From Eonycteris spelaea (lineage: Eukaryota > Chordata > Mammalia > Chiroptera > Pteropodidae), in NCBI GenBank assembly GCA_003508835.1, contig PUFA01000202.1, forward strand, positions 186,001 to 250,000: DNA of 64,000 bases, written 5' to 3'. Position numbers and translations under genes: made by a program. Below, in pieces: positions 12,560 through 24,177 of the stretch (within the stretch, counting starts at the first letter, position 1; the number at the start of each line of letters is the position of its first letter). The notes beneath the pieces are model-generated. The model searched no databases and was not told the origin of the DNA. It saw only the letters and a program-made list of their open reading frames with translations.

Positions 12560-13060
12560 TAACAGTGGGAGGGACTGAATAATGCCAGGTGTTGGCGGGG
12601 ATGGAGGTGGGGTTAGGAAGGGAAGGTGTGCCGCTGTTTCAAAGAGCAATCTCAGAATTTAGTCAAATCAAGCACGCACACACCCTACCACCCAGCATTC
12701 TACTTCTGTGTTTAGAGCCCCCCAGAAAAGCACTTCTCAGTGGTCTATAATAGACATACAGAGGAGAATGTTCATCACGGCACTGTTTTTAGTGCTGGGG
12801 AACCGGAAGGAATCTGAGCATCCATCCGGGGAACAGATAGCTATACTGAAGAGATGCAGAGCCATGGCACGGTGACAAGCAATGGACTAAATGTACACAG
12901 AGCAGGACGATGCTCTATGAACAAGGCGAAGAAACAGAATGAGATCTACCGCATGACAGCACCTACCTAAAAGAAAACTCTCCACACGCAAAAGCAGCAA
13001 TGCGTATTTTAAAGAACCCATCCAAAGTAAGAGGTACCCAGTAAACTCACGTGAAGAACC
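12560..13060 (+). mobile_element. L1 3' region fragment
   Basis: Landmarks of L1 ORF2 end: 'cagcattctacttctg', 'atgttcatcacggcactg', 'catccatccggggaacagatag', 'gaatgagatctaccgcatgacag'. Decayed, with no coding potential. Confidence 0.6.
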
Positions 13061-14790
13061 AGTGGGGAGAGACAGAGGAGCGAAGAACGGGAATAAACGT
13101 CAATCAGCTGACCGCCCATTCCAAAAAAGGACCTAGCATGACAATAGGGCATGAAGTGAGGAACGCGATTAACTCAGCTCTCTGCAGCTGGAATTCAAAA
13201 CACAGACCCCGAGGCTCTGGGTGATGGTCCCAAGTTGGCAAAACGTCGATCAGGGGTTCACCCTGTAATTTTACTATTAGGCTGTGTAACCCTGCTGGCC
13301 ACACAGCTGAGCCACGCGCACTCTGTTGGGCCCTCCCCCGACTCGAGTGGGTGGCAGGGGTGTGGGGTCCTCAGAGTCTGGAGCTGGGCTACACCAAACC
13401 ATCTGTGAGTTGGCGAGAACAGCCTCGTGAAGCGGGAAGGCACAGCAGAGAACAGACGACCTAAGAGCAGACGGGTTCTGGATCTCTGACTTAAGACAAA
13501 AAGAAAAGAAGACAGAAACAAATCACTTTCCAAAGAGGGAACCGAGCTTAATTTCCAGCAGGGCCCAGGGCTGGGGTCTCAGACACACAAGCCTCTTCCT
13601 GCAGAAGTTCCCAGAAATGGGGCTCTCACAGCCTCACACAGACCCCTGCTCTTGCTCCCAAAAGAACATAGCCTTAAAAAAAAATAGGATGATGGGACTG
13701 ACATAGTTTCAGTCCTTGATTTGGAGCAAAAAGGGAGGCTGGAAAGAATGGGAAGGAAGGCTCCTCTTTCTTTATTACCATTTTTCCCTTAACGTGCCTC
13801 TGGTTATCTTGCTAGGTTTGTTTATGTGTATCATAAACACAGAACATAGGAAAAAGCAAACAGCAACGAGATCAGTTAGTTCGACTTCCATTTAAAGTAA
13901 CAGGAAAACGCAGTTCAAACTTTATTACATGGAAAAGGGCATTGATTGGTTCATGTCACTGCGAAGTCCTGGGTGGATCCTGCAGGCAGTGCTCAGCCCG
14001 AGGCTCGGAGTGTCTCATCAGGGCGGAGTGACGATCCCGGTCCCCCAGCCCTGCTCTCCTCTCTGTTGACTCCATCTTCGGGCAGGCTTTTGACAGACTT
14101 TTTGACATTTCAGGCAGACAGCTGCCAGACAGCTGCAGCCACTCAGCCTCCACGCTCCCGGGTTCCAATCTCAAGGTGCAGGGATGAAGGGCGCACAGAG
14201 CGAGGTGTCCATACTGGTGCTTCCCACGGGAGTCCTGAGATTCATTCTGCCTTAGTCAGCCCAGGTTTCATGCCCACCCACCCCTGCCTGGAAATCCAGG
14301 TGACATTCTTCATCCTAGCGGTCAGCAGTAGACCTTCCACCCTCCCCGGACCGCATGGAGCAAGGACGAGCAGTGGGCGAATTCCCACATGAAAATCAGC
14401 GACTTCCAGAGAAGGCAGAACGAATACAAGGGAGGCAAATGAGGAACGCACCTGGAATAATTTTCACTGAGTATTTTAGTATTTACATCCCTCCTTCATT
14501 ATCCCCCTAAAGCTACTGTTTTCCTAAAACAGATGAAAACCTGCCCCCTGATCTCCTAGAGTTAGGGACAAAATCCAGCAGACCACAGGCTCCCTAAAAG
14601 ACCCAGCATCTCAGGGAGAGGGGCTTCATCTTGAAGAAAAAGTCCTTGAAAAAGAAGAAATATCTATTTCTTGCTCTTCTCTCTGATGGAAACACACACA
14701 CATATAAATTAAATCAGAATAAGATTTACCTCGTATTGGGGTAAGAATTCTGGAAGATTTCATAATTACACAATTCGAATAATTACCATC
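13061..14790. other. Gene-free stretch
   Basis: Moderately GC-rich with scattered open frames up to 148 codons (13,946-14,392). None has a recognisable motif, start context or splice sites. No repeat confidently named. Confidence 0.4.
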
Positions 14791-14794
14791 GATT

Positions 14795-14975
14795 GAACAC
14801 CTGCTGTAATGCCAGGAAAAGTCCCAGACCACTGACGTTAATTCATTTACTACACTCCATAACCACGCGAAGTATCTACTGTTACCCCAACTTTAAAAGG
14901 AAGGAAACAGACTTGGGGAGGTTAAGAAATTCGCTCAAAGTCACAGAGCTGGTTGCAGGGGAGCCAGTCATCAAA
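14795..14975 (-). mobile_element. MIR SINE
   Basis: Reverse MIR core: 'aggaaacagacttggggaggttaag', 'tcgctcaaagtcacagagctgg', 'ttgcaggggagcc'. Confidence 0.7.
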
Positions 14976-15019
14976 GGCAAGTCGGTGAGGCCTCTGGGAC
15001 TGTTCTCAACACCGTCCTA

Positions 15020-16235
15020 GTGAACTCGGGAGCAGTGAAGGCACCAATATTGTCACCATGGTGTTATCTGAGTTCAGCCATTTCAAGTAGCTCACCTGAT
15101 AAGTTAGTTCACAGAATAATAAATATCATGGGGAAAATAAAAGATTGGTTGAGGATTACTAAATCTGTTCTAGAAAGAACAGCAAGTAATTTTCTGTGAA
15201 TCGCTTTAGGCATAAATACATATTTGTATGCCGCCCGAGTGTGCTTTGCAAGAGTAACTCGTGTCCCGGTTAGAAAAACGAAAGAGTAAGTTGCAGAGGA
15301 CGAATCAGGGAATATAGACGAAAACGCTTAAGGCAGCGTGGAGGACAGGGCCAGCGTCGGAGCGTCCAGGCCCGTCGCAGAGAAGGTCCTGGGAACGCTG
15401 CGGACTAAAGGTGCCCGTGCAGTAACCCGACCAGTGACCTTTTCAAGCAGGCACTTGAAAAGTGGCCCCAACCGGCCCCGGAGGGCTCCGCCCCTGACTT
15501 GTCTGCAAACCCTAAACTAAGACAAACCCCTTAGCATGACTGCCCCAAGGAGCGGAGGTCACTCGTCGGGAGCCGGGACAACACGAGGAGAGACGTGCGC
15601 GGGGCGAGGTGCACACGCATGTCGCCAGGAGCCCCACATCCGTGTGACGACTCTGAGGTCACGAGTTAGGACGTCGGGGCCCAGGGTCTCGGTGGTTCTT
15701 CGGGGTCTACGGCAGTTTAGAGTCCAGAGTGACTGATTTTAGCTTTTCCTATGAGCAGAAAGTGTCGCCGGCATGCCACGTCAACCCCAGAGGGGCTCTG
15801 GCCCGTTGGCCCCCAGGCTATGGGACGAAGCCGCCGTCTGCCTGCACGGCTGAGCCACGCTCGCTATTTGGGCCCTCCCCTGATTGCAGCCGGGGCCGGG
15901 GCGTGGTGCCATCAGGTGTGCAGCTGGGCTATGCCAGCAATCACCGAGATTATCGACCAAGCATCTACTTAACCTACAGGGCGGAGGTGCCGTGTGTGGA
16001 GGTGCGGTGACATCCCCGTCGCCTGCAACATGTGCTGACCTTCGGCTCTGACCTTCGGTGGGATGGAGTGGGGGGCGGTCGCTCCCCGGGCTGGGGAATC
16101 AGCGTCCGGTCACCGGTGCTGCTATCGGGCTCTGCTCCCTCTCGCTGAGGTTGCAAGGCCTCCGCCCGGTGCCCCGTGCCTGGCTGTCCCATATTCAGCC
16201 TTTCCTACTCCCCACGTTAAAATTGCGGCCTGGAC
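15020..16235. other. CpG-rich intergenic stretch
   Basis: Dense in CpG compared with the AT-rich first 13 kb. Several open frames overlap on both strands (for example 15,536-16,010), as expected from GC-rich DNA. I see no TATA box, exon pattern or protein motif supporting a gene. Confidence 0.4.
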
Positions 16236-16239
16236 GACG

Positions 16240-16660
16240 GCCGTAGGGTTGACACCAGCTCCCGCTGCCCGCCCATCCAATCCCGTCTCCCTGGCTTCTC
16301 CGTCCTTTCATTCTGTCCACCTGTCACACCCCACTTCACTGAGCTCGCCCCTAAGTGGCCTGCCAGGACCTTTGTTTTCTGCCCTTCCTCAGCCCCCACG
16401 TCCGCGCCTCGTCAAGCTCCAGCTCTGAACTATCTCCCCTCTTCGACCGCACTGCCAGCACTTCAGTTCAAAACCTCGTTATCGTCTGTTTTCCAACTTG
16501 CCTCCATCCTTGTCTGTATCCCACTCAGTTCACCATCCATATTTTAAGTAGAGTTATTTCAACTAAAAAAAAAAAAAAAATCTGATCCCGTCACTGTTCT
16601 ATGTAAAACTCTGCAGTTGCCAACCGGTGTACATGAGGTCACGTCCGTATCAGTCATCAC
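16240..16660 (+). mobile_element. L2 fragment
   Basis: Sense L2 3'-half pattern, pyrimidine-rich, ending in 'tctgatcccgtcactgttc' and 'actctgcagttgcca'. A 17-bp A run lies at 16,564-16,580. Confidence 0.5.
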
Positions 16661-16739
16661 GCTTTCTAGTCTCGTTCTGTTCTTTCCCACACCACCCAGC
16701 AGGTGCATTCTTCGAAGCTCAGCTCACGCGTCCCCTCGT

Positions 16740-17912
16740 CTGACCGAAAAGACAGTTAACTAAAGTAAACAAGTGGGACTCCACCAAACCGCACAGCTTC
16801 CGCACCACAAAGCAAACAGTCGATAAACTGAAAAGGCCACCTGCAGAACGAGGGACATTACCCGCAAGCCGTGTACCTGATCAGGGGTCAATAGCAAAAA
16901 ATACGTGACGAACGCATACAACCAGGTGGCAAGAAAGCCTCCAATCCAATAAGCCAGTGGGCAAAGGACGCGAATAGACGTTTTTCCGAAGGAGACATAC
17001 AAACATAGGAATGGCCACCCGGCACGTGAAAAGGCGCTAAACATCACTCGACATTCGGGAAACGCAGGTCGAAACCACCATGTGCCACCGCCTCGCCTCT
17101 GTTAGGATGGCGAGGCACAGAAAGACAGAGGACGACAAACGTTGGTGAGGATGGGGAGAAGAAAGGAAGCGCGTTCATAACCGGCAGGAACGTGACCTGG
17201 CGGAGCCATGACGGAAGACAGTGGAAGCTTCCTCAGGTAAATGAAAACAGAACGGCCACCTAACCCACCCGCCCACCGCTGGGTACGTCTCTAAGAAGAC
17301 ACCATCGGTGATCTCAAGGCGACATCTGCCCTCCCGTGTTCACTGCAGCATTAGCCACGACAGGCAACGGGAACGTCCCCCGGTGATGATGGATCGAGAA
17401 GGTGGGGCAGATAGGAGGTGGAATATTATTCCCCATTGAAGGAAGAAAATTCTGCCACTCGTGACAACATGGACGAAACTAGAAGGCATGAGTCTAAGCA
17501 AAATAAGCCAAAGGGGGAAAGACAAAGATTGTATGTTATCACTGATATGCGGGATCTAAAAATAAACATCCAATGATTTCACAGCAACCGAGACTAGAAC
17601 GAAGGCTTCCAGGAGCTGGGGGGTGGGGTGGGGAGATGTAGGTCGAAGGGTGCAGCTTGCAATAAGGAGACGTGCCGAGGGTCTAACGTGCAGCACTGTG
17701 ACTATGGTCGGTCGCTCGAAAGTCGCCGGGAGCGTATCTTAAGCATTCCCACCGCGCACACACAGGAAGAGTTAACTGTGCGAGGGGATGAACGGCCTCG
17801 GGGTTGGCAGGAGATTCGCGAGGTGCGTGTATCACTTCGTCACTGCGCACTTCAAACGTAGACGATTATGTTTGCAAATTATTCCTCAATAAAGTTGGGG
17901 GAGATTTTTTAA
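16740..17912 (+). mobile_element. CpG-enriched L1 ORF2 end and 3' UTR
   Basis: L1 landmarks in order: 'gtgggactccaccaaaccg', 'ccagtgggcaaaggacgcg', 'acgttggtgaggatggggag', 'gcagcattagccacgaca', 'gtggaatattattcccc', 'gacaacatggacgaaac', 'caggagctggggggtgggg'. The order shows one fairly continuous 3' end. Many positions where L1 normally has A or T carry C or G, creating CpGs. Confidence 0.8.
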
Positions 17913-17914
17913 AG

Positions 17915-18150
17915 ACAAGGGAATGAGTTGCTTCCGTATCTGTCCGTCCATAATAATCTATGAACGTCTTCACTATAACACACGGCGTGCTGACTCCACG
18001 TCCACTCTCTCCGTGAGATTATGAACCGTTTGAGGACAGGGAGCATCCAAGGTCTTCTTTGTTGACAGCCTTGTGACAAGCGTGGTGACTGGTGAGTAGC
18101 CTGCTGACAATGAATGTTTGTTGGATAAATGAAAAATGATTCATTCATCT
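17915..18150 (+). mobile_element. L2 3' end
   Basis: Ends with 'tttgaggacagggagcatcc', 'tggtgactggtgagtagcc', 'gaatgtttgttggataaatg', matching the end of L2 ('...gcctagcacatagtaggtgc... tttgttgaatgaatg'). Confidence 0.65.
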
Positions 18151-18908
18151 CTTAATACCCGACCTATCTCTTAATCTGAACTTCCCTAAGATACCTGCAG
18201 GTGATCTCCCTCCAGAATGCATTTGCAGGTGTCCGTCTGGCCATCATGTCCCCATACACAAGGGGGGCAGGGAAGAAATGGGGACAGGAGCTTACCCCCA
18301 GTTCCAAAAGCTCCCGGCCTTCCAATTTCCCCCGTGATCCCTGGCTTGCTCTAGACCCTGTCTGAACGGTGACACTGGCGACGTCTGGCCAGGCCTACCT
18401 CTCCCTGCCTGGACTGCTCCAGGATTTTTTTTTCAAGTTGCCTGAAACCACAGCACTCAGCCGGCAAAGCTCACTGTTCCTAAGAGACAAGGGATGGTGA
18501 CTGGGGCATCTTCACTGAGGACACTGGTCATTGCTACTATGGCCGCTCTGAAGGCTCACGGTGTCTCCGCTCACAACCAGTGAAGAGCGAAGTCCCGAAG
18601 GCTTTCTCCTCACTGACATGGGGTGACCGGCCGTTGTCCTATGATTCCTTCCATTATGTTTGCTGTTCTTGCTTTTGTTCCTAACTTTTGGGGGGAACTT
18701 CCATCTCACACAGAGCTGCCACTCCCTTTGCACCCTAGCAGGTTTCCGGCCACCTCAGTTGTGTTAATGGGTTCACTAAACCACCATAATTGTTAGAAAA
18801 CGAACAGCTTATTGTCACAAGCACTTCCTTGAGAATATGTCTCTCCTATGCGAAGGACTTGTCTTTGACGGTTATTTTCTCTGTCCTGTCTCTGTCACAC
18901 AAATTCTC

Positions 18909-18909
<1 letters not shown>
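18151..18909. other. No gene recognised
   Basis: Apparently single-copy intergenic sequence. Confidence 0.4.

Positions 18910-18963
<54 letters not shown>
18910..18963. repeat. (TG)n microsatellite
   Basis: About 27 uninterrupted TG units. A short (CA)n tract follows at 19,001-19,020, so the two could pair as an imperfect inverted repeat. Confidence 0.95.
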
Positions 18964-18965
<2 letters not shown>

Positions 18966-19261
18966 GGTCACCTCTGCACCTGCATACCCAAAATGACATG
19001 TTACACACACACACACACACAAAGAAGAGGCCAAAGAGAGCAGAATCAGGTCACTACAGGCGACTTGAAAATTCTTCTTAGGATCGACATTACTTTTCTT
19101 CATCACCGTCCTGGCAAATACAGACTCCCAGCAGACATGTTCTACAAGACACTGTCCCACCACCATGTGACCGAGCGAGCACGTGAGCTGCAGCTACGCC
19201 AAAAATCCAAGACAATATTCACCCTGGAAAATTTTCAACCTGAAGCAGCACCTCCCAAGAG

Positions 19262-19560
19262 ATGACTGAAACTCCTGGAGGAAACCACTTCGCCACAGAT
19301 TCCAACCCCCCTCCACTCCCACAGGCTCGGCCACACATCTCCCAGGGCTGCTCCCATGAACTGGGGCAACCCGACCCACATCGGCAGCCCGGGGGCCATG
19401 TGGCAACACCACGTCCTTCCAGCCCACTGGGGAGGAAAACAGAGGGACAAACATCTGAATGATTGTCATCGAAATCCTGTGGTTTGGGATTTGTCAATAA
19501 CTGCTGACTGGGGCATTCTCGTCACTCCTCGACAAATCCTGACGGCCACGGGACAGAACT
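19262..19560. repeat. Upstream block similar to 48,095-48,400
   Basis: Contains 'ccactcccacaggctcgg', 'cacacatctcccagggct', 'cgacccacatcggcagccc' and 'aaatcctgacggcc', which align in order with the block 1.4-1.7 kb upstream of hornerin exon 1. It lies 3.7-4.0 kb upstream of the filaggrin first exon. It could be an old duplicated upstream region or two copies of one dispersed repeat. Confidence 0.55.
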
Positions 19561-19825
19561 GCAGACACCGGAAACACATCCGAAACCATTCTGTTGTCTG
19601 GTAACTATGAAATTAAAAACAGGTTCTCTGTCAGGACAGAGATGCTTCACATCTCGGAGCTCACCATGCAATGAACACCAACTCCAAAGGCATAAGGAAA
19701 AAGTCCTTGGGGTTCTGACGGGTCAAAGCTAATATGCTAGAGGGACCAGCTTTGATGGCAGGGTGTGGGCCCGGGAACCCCGGGGCCGACCGCCCGTTCC
19801 CACTCTCAGGCAGCACCCATGGTCC

Positions 19826-19866
19826 TGCTGACCCGCACTGACCCGCACTGACCCGCACTGACCCAG
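19826..19866. repeat. 10-bp tandem repeat
   Basis: 'ctgacccgca' is repeated almost perfectly three and a half times. Confidence 0.85.
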
Positions 19867-20327
19867 CAGCCATCTGGGCCGGGCTGGCTCTAATGGGGCA
19901 AGATATTTACTTGAGTCACAGTCGCAGCCCTCAGGTCGGAAAAGGGCCTCCTCAGACATCCACCCAATATTCCTCTGCTTAGTGCCCCTCCCAAGCAGCC
20001 GCACCTCGGCCCACCTCCCAGGGAGCGCAAAGAGGATCTGAGGTGCCGCGTCCCGAGTCGCCGGCCTGGGTCCCGACCCTTTGCTTTATCAGCCATGTGA
20101 CGCCACTTGTCCTCAACCGTGACATGAGGAGGCCAGTGTACGTGACCGCCCATACCTCGTCCAGTGCAAGGTTCTCCAGCAGTGACCGCGAACACACTAG
20201 CTCCGGAGAGGATTCTTTCCGTGTTTACACAATTCTGATCGTAACAGCACCTCCTTAGGCAAAGCCGAAACGCGCTTCCCTCCGGTTACGATCCATCTCC
20301 CCGAGTCGCTGACACGGCCCGAGCATA

Positions 20328-20356
20328 ATCCCCGCCCCCCGCCCCCCCCCCCCGCC
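20328..20356. repeat. C-rich tract (G-rich on minus strand)
   Basis: Runs of four, six and twelve C separated by single G. The minus strand could form a G-quadruplex; no gene is linked to it. Confidence 0.7.
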
Positions 20357-21214
20357 ACAGAACAGCCGCTCGCGTAACCGAAGACCCACATCTCCCACCC
20401 ACGTGCTTCTCTCTCAGGTCCTTTTCCCACCCATCTACCTAATCGTCCCACGTCCTCTACTCAGAACCCACGACAACTGTCCCCGTCCCTGTCGAAAAGG
20501 GATAACGGGATCATCGGAACCGAACAGCAGCTGCAGAAACGACCCGACGCATGTCAGGGACACGGCCCTTCGTTCTGCTCGGGCTCATTTACCGCTCCCA
20601 GGGCAGCCTCAGCAGCATCACCTTTCCGGCTGCTGCGTCACACGGCCCCGGTCACGGTGCCCCTTCTTTTACTCACCGCTTCCGCCCAGGCTTTGCAGAG
20701 TTTCATTCAGCAAAGCCAGACTTTTACTTTCCTCTCTGTAAGGTTCATTCTAGCGGATTTGAGCCACTTATGCATTAGGTTCGGTGCAACAAGCTGAAAT
20801 CTGCTGGGCGCCTCGGTTTATCCTAAATATACTTACCGCCCGCTGACATTTTCATCCAAGTTGCTGGAAAAATATAATGGTCATAACGTGGTCAAGAAGA
20901 GGTTCCAGAAAAGGACTCCAAGAGCCCGCTCCACAGAGTCATGAATCTGCACGGGGTGGGTTCCCGTCCCCCGAAGGCGGGTCCCAGGCTGCCCGACCTG
21001 GCCGCTCCTGGCACTCCGTCTTCCTCAGCATGTTCACACGCCACGGTCTGGCCCTTCTGCTGCCCCTGTGACAACACCCTCGGATGAGACACGCAGGACT
21101 CGGGGCGCTCCGAGAGAAACCACCGTTTTAAACAGTAAAAAGTGTTAAGTAAAAAAAAAGAGAGAGAGAGAGAAACGTTTGAACCCACTGCAACATGGTG
21201 GGGCAGGGATGACG
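20357..21214. other. Gene-free CpG-rich stretch
   Basis: Overlapping chance open frames on both strands (for example 20,403-20,741 and 20,892-21,308); a short (AG)n lies at 21,158-21,173. Confidence 0.4.
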
Positions 21215-21219
21215 CGGGA

Positions 21220-21430
21220 GCGGAAGTCGGGGACCTGGGATGGACCCCAGTTCTGCGACGTGCTGGCCGTGGTGACTGTGGGTGCTCTGTCGCTATCGGG
21301 TCGCCCATCTCAAGGACAGGGATAATGACGATGACCTCATGGCATTGTTTGGAGCATTAGAAGCAATACGTGCAAAATCTTAGGACATTCTTGGCACACA
21401 ATGGGCATGCAATATTGATGACTATTATGA
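21220..21430 (+). mobile_element. MIR SINE
   Basis: Sense MIR order: 'gcccatctcaaggacaggg', 'ataatgacgatgacctcatggc', 'gtgcaaaatcttaggac', 'gcacacaatgggcatgcaat'. Confidence 0.6.
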
Positions 21431-21599
21431 CTATTACAGCACAGACAGAGAGAGAGACAAAGATGTGACAACTGCTGACCCGGAGAGACAATCGCGCCCG
21501 AGGAGAAAAGAGGAGAGAACGAAGGTCTGTGTCCCCTGGGTCTTAACTAATACTCTGCGAAAGAAAGAAGTCACGGTCTGATAAGGTTAAGGTGAGGGC

Positions 21600-22560
21600 A
21601 TGAATCAAAGGTCTGAAACACAAAGCCTATTTCCATCTCATGGGCTCCAAACGAGAGTGGCTAGAGCCCTACATTTCCCACTCGAGCACCTCCCAGGGCG
21701 CAAGGACACCGAAGGCGATCCAGACCAGTTGACAGCCAGGAGAAGAGGGGCCTGGTGCAGACGATGCATAATAATAAAATCGAACCGCGCCAGCGCTACG
21801 GGGCGGGGGGGGATGCGCGGAGCGCACAAGGGAATGGCCGTCTACCTGGAGATGTCACATACGGCTTCACGGAGGAGGTGACGATCATTAGGGGCCTTAA
21901 AGGAGAAACGGCAGGTGAGCCGTGGGACCCTCCAGGCAGCAAGGACGACACGCAGAGACTCGGCACAGCGAGGGGTCATTAAAGTTCACCCCAGGAACGT
22001 CGATCCGTCCAGAGTGACTCTCCCATAGAATAAAGGTGGCGGCCGGAAAGCAGAGACGGCCTCATGCCGCCCGTGCAGGGGCTTACAGGGCACGTAACGG
22101 CGTCTGGAATGGTACAGGCGACAAGAAGCCAGTGGGTGATTCTGGAAGATGAGCCAGGTGGCCCGTCAGTAGAGGGCTAGTTAGGACACGTCTTGTAAAC
22201 ACCCAACTGGAAGACGGTGCGATCCGGAATTAGAGTCGCAGCACTGGAGACAGGAGAGTAGGCCTACAGATGAAGGGTATGAGACCAGGCGTGACATGTC
22301 GGGAGAAGCAAACAATGACTGTGAAGCTCGAGAAAGCCCATGGATGGGGACCTAACCAGCCGATACGTGGACTTCGGGAAGAGAGTAGATTTCGTTACAG
22401 GGCACAATAATGAGTTCGCATTTGAACAGTGCGGAACTGAGGTACCCATGTCACATCCAAACAGAGATGCAGGGCTCCACATAACACTCTGGAAACCAAG
22501 GGAGAAGTCAAGGATGGGGTCTCCTGTGTGTCTGCGAGAACAAATGAGAGACGCCATGCT
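21600..22560 (-). mobile_element. Ancient L2-like LINE remnant
   Basis: The plus strand resembles antisense L2-family text: 'gaggtgacgatcattaggggcc', 'gaagccagtgggtgattctgg', 'gagacaggagagtaggcc', 'ccgatacgtggacttcgg'. Strongly diverged; family assignment is tentative. Confidence 0.35.
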
Positions 22561-23149
22561 TTAAGCCACAAGAAGACCACAGAGAACATGTCTCTGACAC
22601 CCCGGCATAATAAACTTGAAAACAAGGTGAAATTAAACTAATGGTTCTTGCCAAATAAACTCAGGCCAGCTCCCAGCGATCACTGCTGCTAACTCAAGAG
22701 CCCACTTTCTGGCTCTCTCCTGAAAAGGTAAAATTAAATTTGCTTATCTTCCCTCCATTCATGATCATTTCTAGATGAATACTCATCTCATGGCAAATTC
22801 TCTCAGTATCCAGAAAGAGAATTCATAGATTAAAAAAGGACATGCAGGATGTCTTCCCACCATAAATTAAAATTGTTCATAAATGTATATTCTCCCTCTT
22901 TTGAGACAAGAATAAGATAGTGTATTTATCAATAGATATTTATCAGTAGATACTTATCAAGCACCTAGCCGGACAGAGTGGGCATTACTAAAAAATGAAG
23001 ATGATGTGAACCTGAACACAAAGAACCTATGATAGCCAAAGGAAGCCTCCCTTCCGTAAAATCTCCAACATATTGGGTTTATAGTAAAACTAAATTTGGA
23101 ACTTAAGCAAGCACAGATGAGTACGTGAGGAAGTTGAGGAGTAAACATG
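22561..23149. other. Proximal upstream region of filaggrin
   Basis: No gene or named repeat. AT-rich, with the direct repeat 'tatcaatagatatttatcagtagatacttatc' spanning 22,926-22,957. Confidence 0.4.
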
Positions 23150-23278
23150 TCCCTGGATAAATTGCGGTGGAGATGTGGGTGGATCTGGGTTTGGTTGGAA
23201 ATGAATCAGACCAACCTACAGAGCATGGCTCCGCCCTGAGAATCTGCTATAAAAAGGCCATTACCCCAGACTGCGGCA
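23150..23278 (+). promoter_or_regulatory. FLG: Filaggrin core promoter
   Basis: A TATA box, TATAAAAAGG, lies at 23,248-23,257, about 30 bp before the inferred start site. A TGAATCA motif at 23,202-23,208 is AP-1-like and falls about 75 bp upstream of that start. From memory, human profilaggrin depends on an AP-1 site near -77, so position and sequence fit. The promoter aligns with that of hornerin (49,700-49,807): both share GTAAACA, then 'GGTGGAGATG', then the TATA block followed by GGCCA. Regulation in differentiating keratinocytes is inferred from the family. Confidence 0.75.
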
Positions 23279-23328
23279 CCCAGCAAGTTCCTTCAGGCTA
23301 CATTCTACTGGCTCTTCTCGTGCAGGAA
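23279..23328 (+). other. FLG: Filaggrin exon 1 (non-coding)
   Basis: A short 5' UTR exon inferred by alignment to the paralogous hornerin exon 1. Both run from TATAAAAAGGCCA through 'CAGCA..' and a 'CTAC..G..CTTCTC/CCTCTG' segment to a donor. Here the donor is GAA|GTAAGTAAG at 23,329. TATA-to-donor distance is 81 bp against 80 bp in hornerin. The exact start is not visible. Confidence 0.65.
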
Positions 23329-23554
23329 GTAAGTAAGAGGGACTACACGACTTTGCCTACCTGCTGTTAAGCTAAGTGGGGGTGTCTGGAAGGACGTGTG
23401 TGTCCCCCACAGCACAGGCTCTGTGCGGTCGGGGTTCTTTGTTTTCAGGGTACTGCTACCCAAAGTTTATCTCAGTACAGGAGGAAATGAGGGCATAATT
23501 CTTTTTCTCTGAGGCTGCTACTCATTACTCTCTTTATACAGCGAGCTCTTCCAT
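23329..23554 (+). other. FLG: Filaggrin intron 1, 5' part
   Basis: Start of the 7.28-kb intron 1 (23,329-30,608). No element recognised in this part. Confidence 0.5.
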
Positions 23555-24172
23555 TGATTTCGTTCGTTCGACAAATTTATATTTAACTACCTTCTATTTG
23601 CCAAGCGCTGCTCTTGGCTTATTAGGCATCAGCGAACGACGTCATCTCCCTGCGCCTAGGAGATTACATGTTAGTCCGGGGAGACATTCGTAATGAATAT
23701 GTGAATAAAATTTCAAACAGTAATAAGGACAATGAAGAAATAAGAGTGATGTAGAGGGATGGGAGAACTTTAGCTGCAAAGGGAGAATGGCCAGGAAAGA
23801 CCTACTTGTGGGATTATCTTTTTGACCTGAGATCTTAATGACCAAAGAAACCCGTCAAGGCAAAGAGGAACCGGGGCGTGTGGCACCGTCGGCGGGGCAG
23901 ACGGGGCAGACCGTGTGGAGAGGGCACAGCAGCGTTTGCACATTATTTTAAGCACATGAGAAGTTGTTGATGGGTAGTAAGCAGGGGGAGTAAGATAATC
24001 TAATGTACATTCTTAAAACATCATTCTGGGCTGCTAACTGGAGAAGAGGATAATAAGAAGGCAAGAGCTGGAGCAGGAGATGACTGGTTTTGGGCGAGAG
24101 ATGATGGGAGCAATAGGTATAGCAAGACGTTTACTCTTTGCTGGAGCCGAAATCTAGGTATTATCTATAATT
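23555..24172 (-). mobile_element. L2 LINE, antisense
   Basis: Starts with 'ttcgttcgttcgacaaat' (the reversed L2 end, attcattcattcaacaaat) and continues with 'ttgccaagcgctgctc', 'acattctt..catcattctgggctgc' and 'gcgagagatgatggg' in the antisense L2 order. Confidence 0.65.
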
Positions 24173-24177
24173 CCTGT

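Noticed and set aside
18837..19265. 142-codon open frame with a Cys/Val run
   Set aside because: Translation of the TG microsatellite.
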